Positions 51,385 through 60,474 are shown, counted from the stretch's first letter. The stretch is DNA of 64,000 nucleotides from Chitinophagaceae bacterium (GCA_947446645.1 CANFHA010000010.1:1-64000), one strand, 5' to 3'. Notes: generated by a model from the letters alone, not told the origin. Numbers and translations: made by a program.

Positions 51385-52581
51385 TTAGTTGCCGTCATTG
51401 CCCCGTTCGTCATTCATTTTCTTTTGTTTTTCCTTTCTTACTTCGTCAGGATTTTTTTCAGGTATCGTTTCCTGGCTCGCACTGCCAGATAGTCCACGTT
51501 CAATAATGCGTTCCAGCTCTTCCATCTTTCGTTGCGGCAGGTCGGCCTGTTTCATATACACATCATAACCTGTCCCGTTTTCACTGTTCAGCCACGAACC
51601 GGTATATGCGCGGTCTTTTAGGGTCAATTCCAGAGTGCCTACCGGCGGATCGTCCTCCATCACCCATTTACCATCTATAAGTGTGATCTCCAGCCGCACA
51701 TAGCTTTTCTGGTCGCCAAATTTATACAAGCCATCATAGTAAGATACTTTGCCGGTGCGCACATCCTTCATATAGCGCACGTACAATTTTACCGGTATTT
51801 CATTGTCGAATTTACCTTCGTAATACTTACGGTCTACTACTTCCTTTCGCACCTTGCTCAGGTCTTCATCTTCTGCAGCAGCGATCAATGAATCCATAGC
51901 TGCATTGTGGGCGGTATCTGTTTTTACTGTGTCAACAATATGGTTTTTAGCGCGCCACTCAAAGTACTGGCGCTCCTTTTCCTCCTTTGCCAGGAACTCG
52001 TCTTTAGTAGATGCCTCCAGGATATTTACCACCTGACCGCCAAAAAAGTAGCCTTCGATCTTCTGTATCTCAGCAATGGTGATACAAAAGGTGGTTCGGC
52101 CTATCATGTCTTTAACAAACAGATAGCCCTTTAGTCTTTCGGGGGCTATTTTATCATAGCCAATAAGATCGCGGGTAAGCGGTTCGTTCTGGAGCTCATA
52201 TCGTTGAATGACTATACCGTTCCAGTGGATGCCGGAGTCTTCGCCCTTGGCCAGCACATGCATATACTGGCTCATTATATGCCGGTTGTAAAATGGATCG
52301 AAGTCTATAAGCGCCTGGGGATGCTCTTTAAGATTTTGCAATTGCTGCTCTGCGGCCGGCGTATGGTCGGAGTTGTGCGTCACCCGTTGCCATAGCGTGT
52401 CAAACGGAGGAAACAGGTAGTAATACCCAATAGTATCTTTATGGCGCATACAGCCCATCAGGCTGTTCATCAGTTCCACCTCTGTCTTAGCGCCACCCCT
52501 GTGCTTATGCTTTTTGCCTTGTGCACTAAATGCGCCTGTAAGCAGCATGCATAAAAAAAACAGGGCAACAAAATACCTCAT
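51385..52581 (-). CDS. Exported protein of unknown function
   Basis: A 398-residue exported protein (signal MRYFVALFFLCMLLTGAFSA). Residues ~35-190 form one region (MGCMRHKDTIGYYYLFPPFD); a second, more charged region (EEKERQYFEWRAKNHI) leads to YYEGKFDNEIPVKLYVRYMK and DPPVGTLELTLKDRAYTGSW, strands typical of a small exported beta domain. The C-terminus is strongly charged (KNPDEVRKEKQKKMNDERG). No family is recognised. 85 nt upstream of the ATPase gene. Confidence 0.65.
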   Translation of the reverse strand: MRYFVALFFLCMLLTGAFSAQGKKHKHRGGAKTEVELMNSLMGCMRHKDTIGYYYLFPPFDTLWQRVTHNSDHTPAAEQQLQNLKEHPQALIDFDPFYNRHIMSQYMHVLAKGEDSGIHWNGIVIQRYELQNEPLTRDLIGYDKIAPERLKGYLFVKDMIGRTTFCITIAEIQKIEGYFFGGQVVNILEASTKDEFLAKEEKERQYFEWRAKNHIVDTVKTDTAHNAAMDSLIAAAEDEDLSKVRKEVVDRKYYEGKFDNEIPVKLYVRYMKDVRTGKVSYYDGLYKFGDQKSYVRLEITLIDGKWVMEDDPPVGTLELTLKDRAYTGSWLNSENGTGYDVYMKQADLPQRKMEELERIIERGLSGSASQETIPEKNPDEVRKEKQKKMNDERGNDGN

Positions 52582-52638
52582 TCAAGTCTATTAGGAACTA
52601 CTAAAGTTAGGGAATTAACCCTTAATCAGCATGTTAGT

Positions 52639-53004
52639 TTATTGCCCTGCCGGCAAGGTAAGAATTTCAAATACCCGCTCAGCAGGTCGTGCTACTACCG
52701 CCTTGTCGCCACAAGCCACAATGGGGCGCTCAAGGAGTATTGGGTTTTCTATAAGAATGGTAAACCATTCTGGTTCCGGAATCTCGTTATCCTGGTATTT
52801 GGCCAAATACAGCGCCTCATGTTTCCGCATCAGTTGAGAAGGTTGCATCCGGAGTTTTCCGAGCAGAGCCATTAATTCAGCCGGAGTGAGCGGGTCTGCA
52901 AGATACCAACGTATAGTGTGCGGTATGCCACGCTCCTGCAGCAGCTCCAGCGCACCCTTGCTCTTGCTGCATTCACCGTTGTGGTAAATAATGATCTCAG
53001 GCAT
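52639..53004 (-). CDS. ArsC-family (arsenate reductase-like) protein
   Basis: A 121-residue thioredoxin-fold protein. The IIYHNGECSKSKGALELL start carries the catalytic Cys in the CSKS loop of ArsC/YffB-type proteins, and ENPILLERPIVACGDKAVVARP is the conserved second motif (with the ArsC Arg in LLERPI). Many such proteins reduce arsenate using glutathione or thioredoxin; others of the family are not arsenate-specific. Eight nt after the CoA-transferase gene, so likely in its operon. Confidence 0.88.
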   Translation of the reverse strand: MPEIIIYHNGECSKSKGALELLQERGIPHTIRWYLADPLTPAELMALLGKLRMQPSQLMRKHEALYLAKYQDNEIPEPEWFTILIENPILLERPIVACGDKAVVARPAERVFEILTLPAGQ

Positions 53005-53012
53005 AAAAGAGG

Positions 53013-53669
53013 CTAAACTGCGATCTCTTTAACATCGGCAGCTATAGTGAGCCTGCCTGCAGTTTTTGCTTTTATTTCATCTATGGTTACTCCGGGTGCG
53101 TATTCTATACAGGTGAAGCCGTCAGGCGTAACATCAAAAACACCAAGGTCCGTCACCACTTTTCTTACACATCCTACGCCGGTCAGCGGCAGGCTGCACT
53201 TTGCAAGCAGTTTGCTTTCACCCTTTGGATTAGTATGCTGCATGGCCACTATTATATTTTTGGCTGCAGCTACCAGGTCCATAGCGCCACCCATGCCTTT
53301 TACCATTTTGCCGGGTATCTTCCAGTTGGCTATATCGCCATTATCAGCTACTTCCATAGCCCCGAGCACAGTAAGGTCTACCTTGCCCGCGCGTATCATA
53401 CCAAAGCTCATGGCACTATCGAAGAATACGGAACCGGGCACCGTGGTGATGGTCTGCTTGCCTGCATTGATAAGGTCTGCATCCTCATCACCCTCAAATG
53501 GGAATGGACCCATTCCCAGCAGCCCGTTCTCGCTCTGCAGCACTACATCCACACCCTCTGGTATGTAATTGGCCACCAGCGTAGGGATGCCGATCCCCAG
53601 GTTTACATAGAAACCATCCTTCAGTTCGCGTGCTATCCGTTGTGCTATTTGTTCTTTATTTAAAGGCAT
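53013..53669 (-). CDS. scoB: 3-oxoacid CoA-transferase, subunit B
   Basis: A 218-residue beta subunit. The LQSENGLLGMGPFP motif contains the catalytic Glu (the S-E-N-G pattern), and DGFYVNLGIGIPTLVANYIP is the N-terminal signature. With subunit A it moves CoA from succinyl-CoA to acetoacetate. It is 57 nt downstream of subunit A; the gap holds T-rich near-repeats (ACTTTTCAACTTATCAC type). Confidence 0.93.
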   Translation of the reverse strand: MPLNKEQIAQRIARELKDGFYVNLGIGIPTLVANYIPEGVDVVLQSENGLLGMGPFPFEGDEDADLINAGKQTITTVPGSVFFDSAMSFGMIRAGKVDLTVLGAMEVADNGDIANWKIPGKMVKGMGGAMDLVAAAKNIIVAMQHTNPKGESKLLAKCSLPLTGVGCVRKVVTDLGVFDVTPDGFTCIEYAPGVTIDEIKAKTAGRLTIAADVKEIAV

Positions 53670-53726
53670 TTTTGACTTTTTAACCAGTTAACTTTTCGAC
53701 TTTTCAACCTATCACTTTTCAACTTA

Positions 53727-54422
53727 TCACTTCTTCCTCACCGTCCGCTGCTCTATTCTTTTCTCATATTTATCGCCCTGGAAAATACGGTGCACATAAA
53801 TGCCCGGTACGTGAATGGCATTAGGATCCAGTTCGCCGGCAGGCACCAGGTGCTCCACCTCAGCAATGGTGATCTTACCGGCCATTGCCATCATAGGGCT
53901 GAAATTCCGGGCTGTTCCTTTGAAAATAAGATTGCCCTGCGTATCGCCTTTCCATGCTTTTACTATCGCAAAGTCTGAATCGAATGCAAGTTCCATCAGG
54001 TAGTCTTTGCCGTTGAAATTGCGTATCTCTTTGCCCTCAGCCACCTCTGTGCCTATACCAGCAAGCAGGTAAACCGCGGGCATGCCGTAACCGGCCGCCA
54101 TGCAGCGGGTAGCCAGTGTGCCCTGTGGCACCAGTTCCACTTCCAGTTCGCCGCTCAGCATCTGGCGCTCAAACTCTGCGTTTTCGCCCACGTAAGATGC
54201 TATCATCTTTTTCACCTGCCGGCCCTGCAGCATCAGCCCTATGCCGAAATCGTCTACACCGGCATTGTTAGATATGCAGGTAAGGTTGTTAATGCCTTTT
54301 TTCACTATCGCATGTATACAGTTCTCAGGTATGCCGCACAGCCCGAACCCTCCGAGCATAAGTGTAGCTCCCGATGGAATATCCTTTATCGCTTCATCAG
54401 CGCCAGCAACTACTTTATTCAT
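53727..54422 (-). CDS. scoA: 3-oxoacid CoA-transferase, subunit A
   Basis: A 231-residue alpha subunit. GATLMLGGFGLCGIPENCIH and VELVPQGTLATRCMAAGYGM are family motifs, and the protein ends KRIEQRTVRKK. First gene of a likely scoA-scoB-arsC operon. Its role is ketone-body or acetoacetate use. Confidence 0.94.
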   Translation of the reverse strand: MNKVVAGADEAIKDIPSGATLMLGGFGLCGIPENCIHAIVKKGINNLTCISNNAGVDDFGIGLMLQGRQVKKMIASYVGENAEFERQMLSGELEVELVPQGTLATRCMAAGYGMPAVYLLAGIGTEVAEGKEIRNFNGKDYLMELAFDSDFAIVKAWKGDTQGNLIFKGTARNFSPMMAMAGKITIAEVEHLVPAGELDPNAIHVPGIYVHRIFQGDKYEKRIEQRTVRKK

Positions 54423-54528
54423 CTATTTTGGAATTTGAGTGCTAAATTAGTGGATTAGTTGGATAGTTGTACCCATCATATTGGTAGACCGCGTGTCTGC
54501 CCAAACTCGCGAGGTAATCAAATAAAGC

Positions 54529-55227
54529 ATGGGCTTAGATAGTGTTGAAATTGTAATGAAAGTTGAACAGGCGCTCGGTATAAATATACCAGATGCTGAA
54601 ACTGAGAAAATGGTGACTGTTGGCCATATGTATCAATATATCTGGTCGCGGGTGAACAACCAGGTAACTAGCGATTGCATTACTCAAAAGGTCTTTTTTA
54701 GATTAAGAAGACAGTTGAGAGAACAGCTGGAAATTCCGGACACTCTCGCTATAAAGCCCGCAACAAAGCTAGCGGACCTTATACCGAGAAAAGGGCGAAA
54801 ACAAAAATGGCGTAAGCTTGAAAAAGGCCTCGGCCTTCGTTTACCACATCTGCATATCCCGATACCGGTGTTTCTTTTAATGGTGCTTTCTTTCTGTATT
54901 GTGGCTGGCTTGTCATGGTATGATGCCTTTGGCATTAGTAAGTATATCGGATACCAAAACAAGCTTATTCTTCTGTTGCCTGTCATACCGGTCTTCTTCA
55001 TGACTAAATTTCTTTTTCGCATGTTGAAAACTGAGTTTGTTGAAGCGGATGTCAGGGCTCTTTCACTAAAAGTATCCGAGCTGAATTTCGAAGAATTAGC
55101 TAAAAATGGTGTGACTGAAACTGATGTTCGTCAAATAATCGATAGCATACTTGTTGAGCTGGCCGGTGTGCGGCCGGAGGAAATCGCGCCTGAAAAATCA
55201 TTTGTTTCTGATTTAGGAATAAACTAA
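54529..55227 (+). CDS. Membrane protein with acyl-carrier-protein halves at both ends, in reversed order
   Basis: A 232-residue protein. It begins MGLDSVEIVMKVEQALGINI, followed by PDAETEKMVTVGHMYQYIW, which is the C-terminal half of an acyl carrier protein starting at the DSx phosphopantetheine loop (Ser 5). A helical middle region (about 50-105) and two membrane segments (about 112-130 and 145-163) follow. It ends VRQIIDSILVELAGVRPEEI and PEKSFVSDLGIN, which is the N-terminal half of an ACP up to just before the DSx loop. An in-frame TAA lies two codons before the ATG, so no upstream half is missing by mis-annotation. A circular permutation or an intermolecular split ACP is suggested. I recall similar short-N-terminus ACP-like proteins in other Bacteroidota, but no function. 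Confidence 0.8.
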   Translation: MGLDSVEIVMKVEQALGINIPDAETEKMVTVGHMYQYIWSRVNNQVTSDCITQKVFFRLRRQLREQLEIPDTLAIKPATKLADLIPRKGRKQKWRKLEKGLGLRLPHLHIPIPVFLLMVLSFCIVAGLSWYDAFGISKYIGYQNKLILLLPVIPVFFMTKFLFRMLKTEFVEADVRALSLKVSELNFEELAKNGVTETDVRQIIDSILVELAGVRPEEIAPEKSFVSDLGIN

Positions 55228-55304
55228 TCGTGCCAATTGATGTGATTGTAATTACAACTCACCGCCCCAAAAAAATTGAGGACTAATTTTTGCTTTTGAA
55301 TTTT

Positions 55305-55312
55305 TACTTTTG
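55305..55312 (+). promoter_or_regulatory. -7 box of the SUI1 gene
   Basis: TACTTTTG matches the consensus and ends 10 nt before the ATG. Confidence 0.55.
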
Positions 55313-55322
55313 AATTTGAAAC

Positions 55323-55661
55323 ATGTCCAAAAAAAACATTGCCCGCCCCGATGGTCTGGCTTACTCCACCGATAAGAATTTCTTCAATGATTTTCCTGAG
55401 CAGGAAAGCATGGAGACACTGCCCAAGGACAAACAAAAACTGCGGGTAACGCTGGACAAAAAACAGCGCGCAGGTAAGGTAGTAACGCTGGTAGACGGCT
55501 TCTCCGGCACCCTGGAAGATATGGAGGCGCTGGGCAAGCAACTGAAAACCAAATGCGGCGCAGGTGGCAGCATAAAAGACGGCTATATTATAGTGCAGGG
55601 AGACTATAGGGAGAAAATCATTGGCTGGCTCAAGGATTGGGGATATGTTTTAACCAAATAG
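55323..55661 (+). CDS. SUI1-domain translation factor (YciH-like)
   Basis: A 112-residue protein. The C-terminal ~75 residues have the SUI1/eIF1 pattern: LRVTLDKKQRAGKVVTLVDG, LGKQLKTKCGAGGSIKDGYI and VQGDYREKIIGWL. In bacteria, YciH-type proteins resemble eIF1 and may affect start-site fidelity. The N-terminal 35 residues are an unstructured extension. It is likely expressed on its own. Confidence 0.92.
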   Translation: MSKKNIARPDGLAYSTDKNFFNDFPEQESMETLPKDKQKLRVTLDKKQRAGKVVTLVDGFSGTLEDMEALGKQLKTKCGAGGSIKDGYIIVQGDYREKIIGWLKDWGYVLTK

Positions 55662-55724
55662 TTCCATGGTATGTACTCAATCATATAATTCGAATTGCTT
55701 AAATTTGCCGTAAAATCAACTGTA

Positions 55725-55964
55725 ATGGAAGTAGCAGAACTGCGTGAAAAACTACATGAATATATTGATAACGCTGATGAGCAACACCTTTCAGCAATAT
55801 ATTTATTGGTGGAAGATGATATTCCCTCAAACAGCGCGGATATCTTCGATGAAGCTACAATGAACATGATTTACCAAAGAAGGGAAAATCACAGGAAAGG
55901 TATCTCAAAATCCTACACGGTTGAAGAAAGCATGAATTTTATCAGGCAACATAAAAAAGCATAA
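55725..55964 (+). CDS. Antitoxin, module 4
   Basis: A 79-residue protein followed immediately by a RelE/ParE-type toxin reading frame, with the stop and start sharing one base. The start helix (VAELREKLHEYIDNADEQHL) and the later EESMNFIRQHKK end are antitoxin-like; the middle (NMIYQRRENHRKGISKSYTV) resembles the toxin-binding segments of related Bacteroidota antitoxins. It is intact while the toxin is not. Confidence 0.8.
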   Translation: MEVAELREKLHEYIDNADEQHLSAIYLLVEDDIPSNSADIFDEATMNMIYQRRENHRKGISKSYTVEESMNFIRQHKKA

Positions 55965-56251
55965 TGGTTTACACGCTTGTCGTAAATGAAGAAGCACAGG
56001 ATGATGCGTTGGAAGCTTATTTGTATTATTAAGATCGGTTAGCCGGACTGGGTGAAAGATTTTTGAAAGAACTCACATTGCGTTATCAACAAATTGCCGA
56101 AAATCCACAACATTATAGTTATTTGCACGAGGATAAAGAAAAAACATTGCGCAGAGTAAAAATAAAGCACTTTCCATTCCTGGTAGTTTATGATTTTACC
56201 GAAACGGAAGTAATTGTATATACGGTTCATAATTGCTACAAAAATCCCTAA
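55964..56251 (+). pseudogene. RelE/ParE-family toxin with an in-frame stop, module 4
   Basis: From the ATG at 55964 the frame reads MVYTLVVNEEAQDDALEAYL, then YY followed by TAA (56030-56032), then DRLAGLGERFLKELTLRYQQ and on to a stop at 56249. Family members read YYE.Q..GLGERFL here, so the stop replaced a Glu codon (GAA to TAA, one base). The remainder of the toxin (RRVKIKHFPFLVVYDF and the terminal VYTVHNCYKNP) is undamaged. A fragment from an internal ATG at 56063 is open but lacks the first helix. The module would leave a free antitoxin. Confidence 0.85.
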
Positions 56252-56273
56252 ACACATCTGATATAAAAACATT

Positions 56274-57233
56274 ATGCTCAACGATATAGTAATACTCAAC
56301 GAGAAAGAAACCCGTGGCGGTTTTGGCGAAGGAATTTTAGAGGCTGGACGCCGCAACCCCAATGTGGTTGCCCTTACTGCCGACCTTTTAGGTTCGCTAA
56401 AGCTGAATGCCTTTGTAAAAGAGTTCCCGGATCGTTTTATTCAGTGCGGCATCGCCGAGGCCAACATGATCGGTGTTGCTGCTGGTTTAACCATAGGCGG
56501 CAAAATTCCGTTTACCACCACTTTTGCCAATTTTTCTACCTCCCGTGTTTATGACCAGATCCGCCAGTCGGTGGCCTATAGCGGTAAGAATGTGAAGATA
56601 TGCGCGTCGCATGCCGGGCTTACACTCGGTGAAGATGGTGCTACCCACCAGGTGCTCGAAGACATAGGTATGATGAAAATGCTGCCCGGTATGACAGTTA
56701 TTGTGCCCTGTGACTTTAACCAGACCAAGGCTGCTACCATTGCAGTTGCAGAATATGAAGGGCCTGTATACCTGCGTTTCGGCAGGCCAAAGTGGCCGAA
56801 TTTCACTGCGGAAGACCAGAAGTTTGATATAGGCAAAGCGCAGGTGCTGGCAGAAGGAACAGATATTAGCATTTTTGCATGTGGCCACATGGTGTGGCTG
56901 GCGGTGGAAGCAGCAAAAATACTTGCCGAAAAAGGAATATCTGTTGAGCTAATAAATATACATACCATAAAGCCGCTTGATGAAGCTGCGGTTATTAAGT
57001 CGATACGTAAGACCGGATGTATGGTTACAGCTGAGGAGCACCAAATAAATGGTGGCCTCGGTGACAGCATAGCCAATGTAGCATCGCGCGAGTGCCCTGT
57101 ACCACATGAATACGTAGCGGTGATGGATACTTTTGGCGAAAGCGGCACACCTAAACAGCTGCTGGATAAGTATGGCCTCACTACTGCGCACATTGTGGCT
57201 GCTGCAGAAAAAGCGTTGAGCAGAAAAAAATAG
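56274..57233 (+). CDS. Transketolase, C-terminal (pyrimidine/C) subunit
   Basis: A 319-residue protein that matches the second half of a transketolase or 1-deoxyxylulose-type enzyme: GFGEGILEAGRRNPNVVALT, CGIAEANMIGVAAGLTIGGK (with the TPP-domain Glu), TTFANFSTSRVYDQIRQSVA and the C-terminal domain from LAEGTDISIFACGHMVW. The N-terminal TPP-binding half is not in this window. In many Bacteroidota transketolase is split into two genes. 22 nt after the toxin remnant, with no clear promoter box of its own. Confidence 0.9.
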   Translation: MLNDIVILNEKETRGGFGEGILEAGRRNPNVVALTADLLGSLKLNAFVKEFPDRFIQCGIAEANMIGVAAGLTIGGKIPFTTTFANFSTSRVYDQIRQSVAYSGKNVKICASHAGLTLGEDGATHQVLEDIGMMKMLPGMTVIVPCDFNQTKAATIAVAEYEGPVYLRFGRPKWPNFTAEDQKFDIGKAQVLAEGTDISIFACGHMVWLAVEAAKILAEKGISVELINIHTIKPLDEAAVIKSIRKTGCMVTAEEHQINGGLGDSIANVASRECPVPHEYVAVMDTFGESGTPKQLLDKYGLTTAHIVAAAEKALSRKK

Positions 57234-57398
57234 ATTTTTAAATATATAGTGAGAGCGGAAGAGTTTATCTCTTTCGCTTTTTTCGTTTATCACCGTAAGC
57301 CTATCTTTTGAAATAGAACGAAAAAGCATATTGGTTTTAAAACATACGTGGGGTGTGGGTTACTATGCAATATCGGCACGCCTAATGCGTTATTTCTT

Positions 57399-57406
57399 TA
57401 CTTTTG
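57399..57406 (+). promoter_or_regulatory. -7 box of the porZ-recO operon
   Basis: TACTTTTG matches the consensus and ends 19 nt before the ATG at 57426. Confidence 0.65.
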
Positions 57407-57425
57407 GTAATTGACAACCCCAACA

Positions 57426-59720
57426 ATGATTAAAACGCGATTATACGGCTTTATTGCTGTTTTTATATTAAATGCAATAGTTCTTAAAGCCCAGGATAAG
57501 CCTATCGGCTACTGGGATTCTTATTTGCCATACAATTCTTCTGTGGGTGTCGTTTCTGACGGGAATACAGTTTATAATATATGCAACCAAGGGTTCTTTA
57601 CGATCAATAAACTTACAAATACGGTAGAAACTTACAGTAAGGTAAATGGCATGTCTGATATAGGTATGTCTTGTATCGCGTATGATGCGGCTACGTCTAC
57701 CGTGGTGCTGGTATATAAGGACGGCAATATCGACCTATTTAAGGACAATACTTTTTACAACATTCCCGATTTTAAGATCAAGACGATTTCCGGCGCAAAA
57801 GTGATCTACAATGCATATACGGAAAACGGCATTGCCTATTTAAGTACTTCTATTGGTGTGCTGGTAATAGACCTTGCAACGCACAATATTACGGAGACCT
57901 ATAAGTTCACGGCCAACGGTGGCCTGGCGGCAGTTAAAGATTTCATAGGAGTAGCAGACTCGTTTTATGCGGTTACGAGCATCGGGCTATACAAGGCCAG
58001 AAAGAGCAACCCGGAACTGCAGAATTTTGCGGTGTGGACCCTTGTTGACAATGCCAGCACATTCAGCAGCATTGCTAGTGCGAATAATGATTTATACCTG
58101 GCGAATCCCACAAGTGTTTACAAACTGATCAATGGTGTTGCTACGCCAATTTATGTGCCCGACTCCGCCACTATTGAGCATATAGATGGAATAGGTGGCA
58201 AGCTCTATATATCTGAATATGTCAGCTACAGGTACTTCGGTCGCGTAAAAATAGTTGACAATTCAGGTAGCTTTGTCGACTCCTTTACCTGTCCGGGCGT
58301 TCCGGTTCGGGTAGCGCAGACCCGGGATTCCGTGCTGTGGATTTCTGACTCGTACAGAGGACTTCAATTCAGGGTTGCGACTACCGGCAACAACCAGGTA
58401 TCCTATTATGTGCCACCGGGGCCCTGGAATGTAAATGCGTACGACATTATTGTAAAAAATGGCGACTTGTGGGTGGCGCATGGCGGCTTTAATGATACTT
58501 ATGGCCCCAACTTTAACCGGGATGGACTTTCACATTTCAGTGGTAGCTGGAAGTGGTTCGGCCTGGGTATAAATATAGCTTTTGATACTATTCGTGATAT
58601 CTGCTCCGTAGTAAAGGATGACAAAAAGGGAAACGTGTATGCAACATCTTTCCTGGATGGGCTGGTAACCATCAATCCAGCTAATGAAGTATCTGTAATA
58701 AAGCTAAACTCCATTTTTGATTCCACCTATTCATTTGGCCGTACACAAAGGCAGATGTTAGGTGCCGCCATGGATAAATATGATAATCTGTGGCTGGGCT
58801 CTTACCAGGCGCCTCATGCCCTTAATGTACGGACTGCAGATAGTAACTGGTATAAGTTTGCATTACCCGGTATCACCAATGGCGGACCTATTGTCACCGA
58901 CGATAATGGACAAGTGTGGATTGCAGGTGTTTATGGGCAAGGCGTAGGCGTATATTATACTAATAATACTCCCGGCGATCCTTCCGACGACAGCTACTAT
59001 AAATTGAGCGCCGGGTTAGGAAATGGTAATCTGCCCAGCAACAATATCTTCTGTCTTGCAAAAGATAAGAACGACAATATTTGGATCGGGTCAGACAACG
59101 GAATAGGTATTGTCAGCAATTGTAATGCTCCCTTTACCGGCACTCAGCCTTGCGATGCTCAGCTACCTATCGTTCAATATGATCAGTATGCAGGTTACCT
59201 GTTTGCAGGTAACAATGTAAGGACTATAGCTGTAGATGGTGCTAACCGTAAGTGGGTGGGTACTGACGCTGGCGTGTGGCTACTCTCTTCAGATGCCAGC
59301 CAGATCATTTTCAGGTTCACAAAAGATAACAGTCCGCTTCCTTCCAATATGATACAGAAGATAGCGGTAGACGATGTCACCGGCGATGTATATATAGGTA
59401 CGGATCAGGGTTTGGTAAGCTATCGCAGCACTGCTACGGAAGGCAGCTCGTCAAATTCAAACGTCATTATATTCCCCGACCCTGTGCCGGCTGGATATAA
59501 TGGCACTATTGCGATAAAGGGGCTTACGGCTAATGCCGATGTGCGTATCACCGATATTTCCGGTCAGTTAGTTTACCGCACAAAGGCGCTCGGTGGCCAG
59601 GCTGTGTGGAATGGCATGGACTACAAAGGTCACAGACCACAGAGTGGGGTATACCTGGTTTTTGTGTCCAGCAGCGATGGCTCACAGACCTTTTCCGGCA
59701 AATTGGTTTTCCTGCAATAG
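57426..59720 (+). CDS. porZ: PorZ-like beta-propeller protein of type IX secretion
   Basis: A 764-residue exported protein (signal MIKTRLYGFIAVFILNAIVL, cleavage near LKAQ). The N-terminal half has propeller repeats (VYNICNQGFFTINKLTNTVE, GIAYLSTSIGVLVIDL), followed by a second set with NIWIGSDNGIGIVS and RKWVGTDAGVWLLSSD. It ends in a sorting-type domain (FPDPVPAGYNGTIAIKG, GVYLVFVSSSDGSQ). This layout and the gene's position right before recO match PorZ, the type IX secretion component that helps deliver the surface anchor. The start at 57426 is used because the upstream TTG (57411) follows the promoter box too closely. Confidence 0.85.
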   Translation: MIKTRLYGFIAVFILNAIVLKAQDKPIGYWDSYLPYNSSVGVVSDGNTVYNICNQGFFTINKLTNTVETYSKVNGMSDIGMSCIAYDAATSTVVLVYKDGNIDLFKDNTFYNIPDFKIKTISGAKVIYNAYTENGIAYLSTSIGVLVIDLATHNITETYKFTANGGLAAVKDFIGVADSFYAVTSIGLYKARKSNPELQNFAVWTLVDNASTFSSIASANNDLYLANPTSVYKLINGVATPIYVPDSATIEHIDGIGGKLYISEYVSYRYFGRVKIVDNSGSFVDSFTCPGVPVRVAQTRDSVLWISDSYRGLQFRVATTGNNQVSYYVPPGPWNVNAYDIIVKNGDLWVAHGGFNDTYGPNFNRDGLSHFSGSWKWFGLGINIAFDTIRDICSVVKDDKKGNVYATSFLDGLVTINPANEVSVIKLNSIFDSTYSFGRTQRQMLGAAMDKYDNLWLGSYQAPHALNVRTADSNWYKFALPGITNGGPIVTDDNGQVWIAGVYGQGVGVYYTNNTPGDPSDDSYYKLSAGLGNGNLPSNNIFCLAKDKNDNIWIGSDNGIGIVSNCNAPFTGTQPCDAQLPIVQYDQYAGYLFAGNNVRTIAVDGANRKWVGTDAGVWLLSSDASQIIFRFTKDNSPLPSNMIQKIAVDDVTGDVYIGTDQGLVSYRSTATEGSSSNSNVIIFPDPVPAGYNGTIAIKGLTANADVRITDISGQLVYRTKALGGQAVWNGMDYKGHRPQSGVYLVFVSSSDGSQTFSGKLVFLQ

Positions 59721-59738
59721 CGGTACACAATTACACTT

Positions 59739-60473
59739 ATGCTGGACAAGACAAAGGGGATAGTGTTGCGGTCTGTGAAGTATGGAGAGACCAGTCTTGT
59801 TACTACTATTTTCACCTCGGCATTTGGCATCCAAACCTACATGGTGCAGGGAGTTAGAAGCGCCAAAGGACGCCAGAACAAAGCGGCCTTTTTTCAGCCG
59901 GGTACATTGCTGGAGCTGGTGGTATATCAGCAGCCCCTTAAAAATATGCAGCGCCTGCGCGAATACCAGGCCGCGCACATATACAATGGCTTGCAGGAGG
60001 ATGTTGTAAAGAACAGTATTGTCCTTTTTTCTGCAGAGCTGCTACTGCGCTTGCTTCCGGAACTAGGCCCGCTTCCCACCTTATTCGATATCGCGTTTGA
60101 ATACTTCGTAACGCTAGACAAATTGCCCCTTCATGATGTAGCTAACTTCCCTTTGTTCTTCATCATTCAGTGCAGCCGGGAGCTCGGCTACAACATAAAA
60201 GAAAGTTACAGCAAAGAGACGCCATATCTTAACCTGCAGGATGGTGGTTTCACAGAACATATGCCTGCCCAGGCATCAATAATATCAGACGACGAAGCAC
60301 GCCTGCTCAGCGCGCTGCTGGATGTATCAGAACTGAAAGATCTGAACGCCGTAGAAATGAATGCAGATATACGCCTGAGGCTGATAGACTGGTATGTAGC
60401 CTACCTGCAGCAGCATACGCAGCATATGGGCAATATTCGTTCGCTATCAGTGCTCAGGGCTATACTTCATTGA
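59739..60473 (+). CDS. recO: DNA repair protein RecO
   Basis: A 244-residue recombination mediator of the RecFOR pathway. MLDKTKGIVLRSVKYGETSL is the N-terminal OB-fold signature; GVRSAKGRQNKAAFFQPGTL and the LEIIVYQQPLKNMQRLRE-type segment follow; the C-terminal helical part (FEYFVTLDKLPLHDVAN) is typical. It lies 18 nt after porZ and is expected to be co-transcribed. Confidence 0.93.
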   Translation: MLDKTKGIVLRSVKYGETSLVTTIFTSAFGIQTYMVQGVRSAKGRQNKAAFFQPGTLLELVVYQQPLKNMQRLREYQAAHIYNGLQEDVVKNSIVLFSAELLLRLLPELGPLPTLFDIAFEYFVTLDKLPLHDVANFPLFFIIQCSRELGYNIKESYSKETPYLNLQDGGFTEHMPAQASIISDDEARLLSALLDVSELKDLNAVEMNADIRLRLIDWYVAYLQQHTQHMGNIRSLSVLRAILH

Positions 60474-60474
60474 T

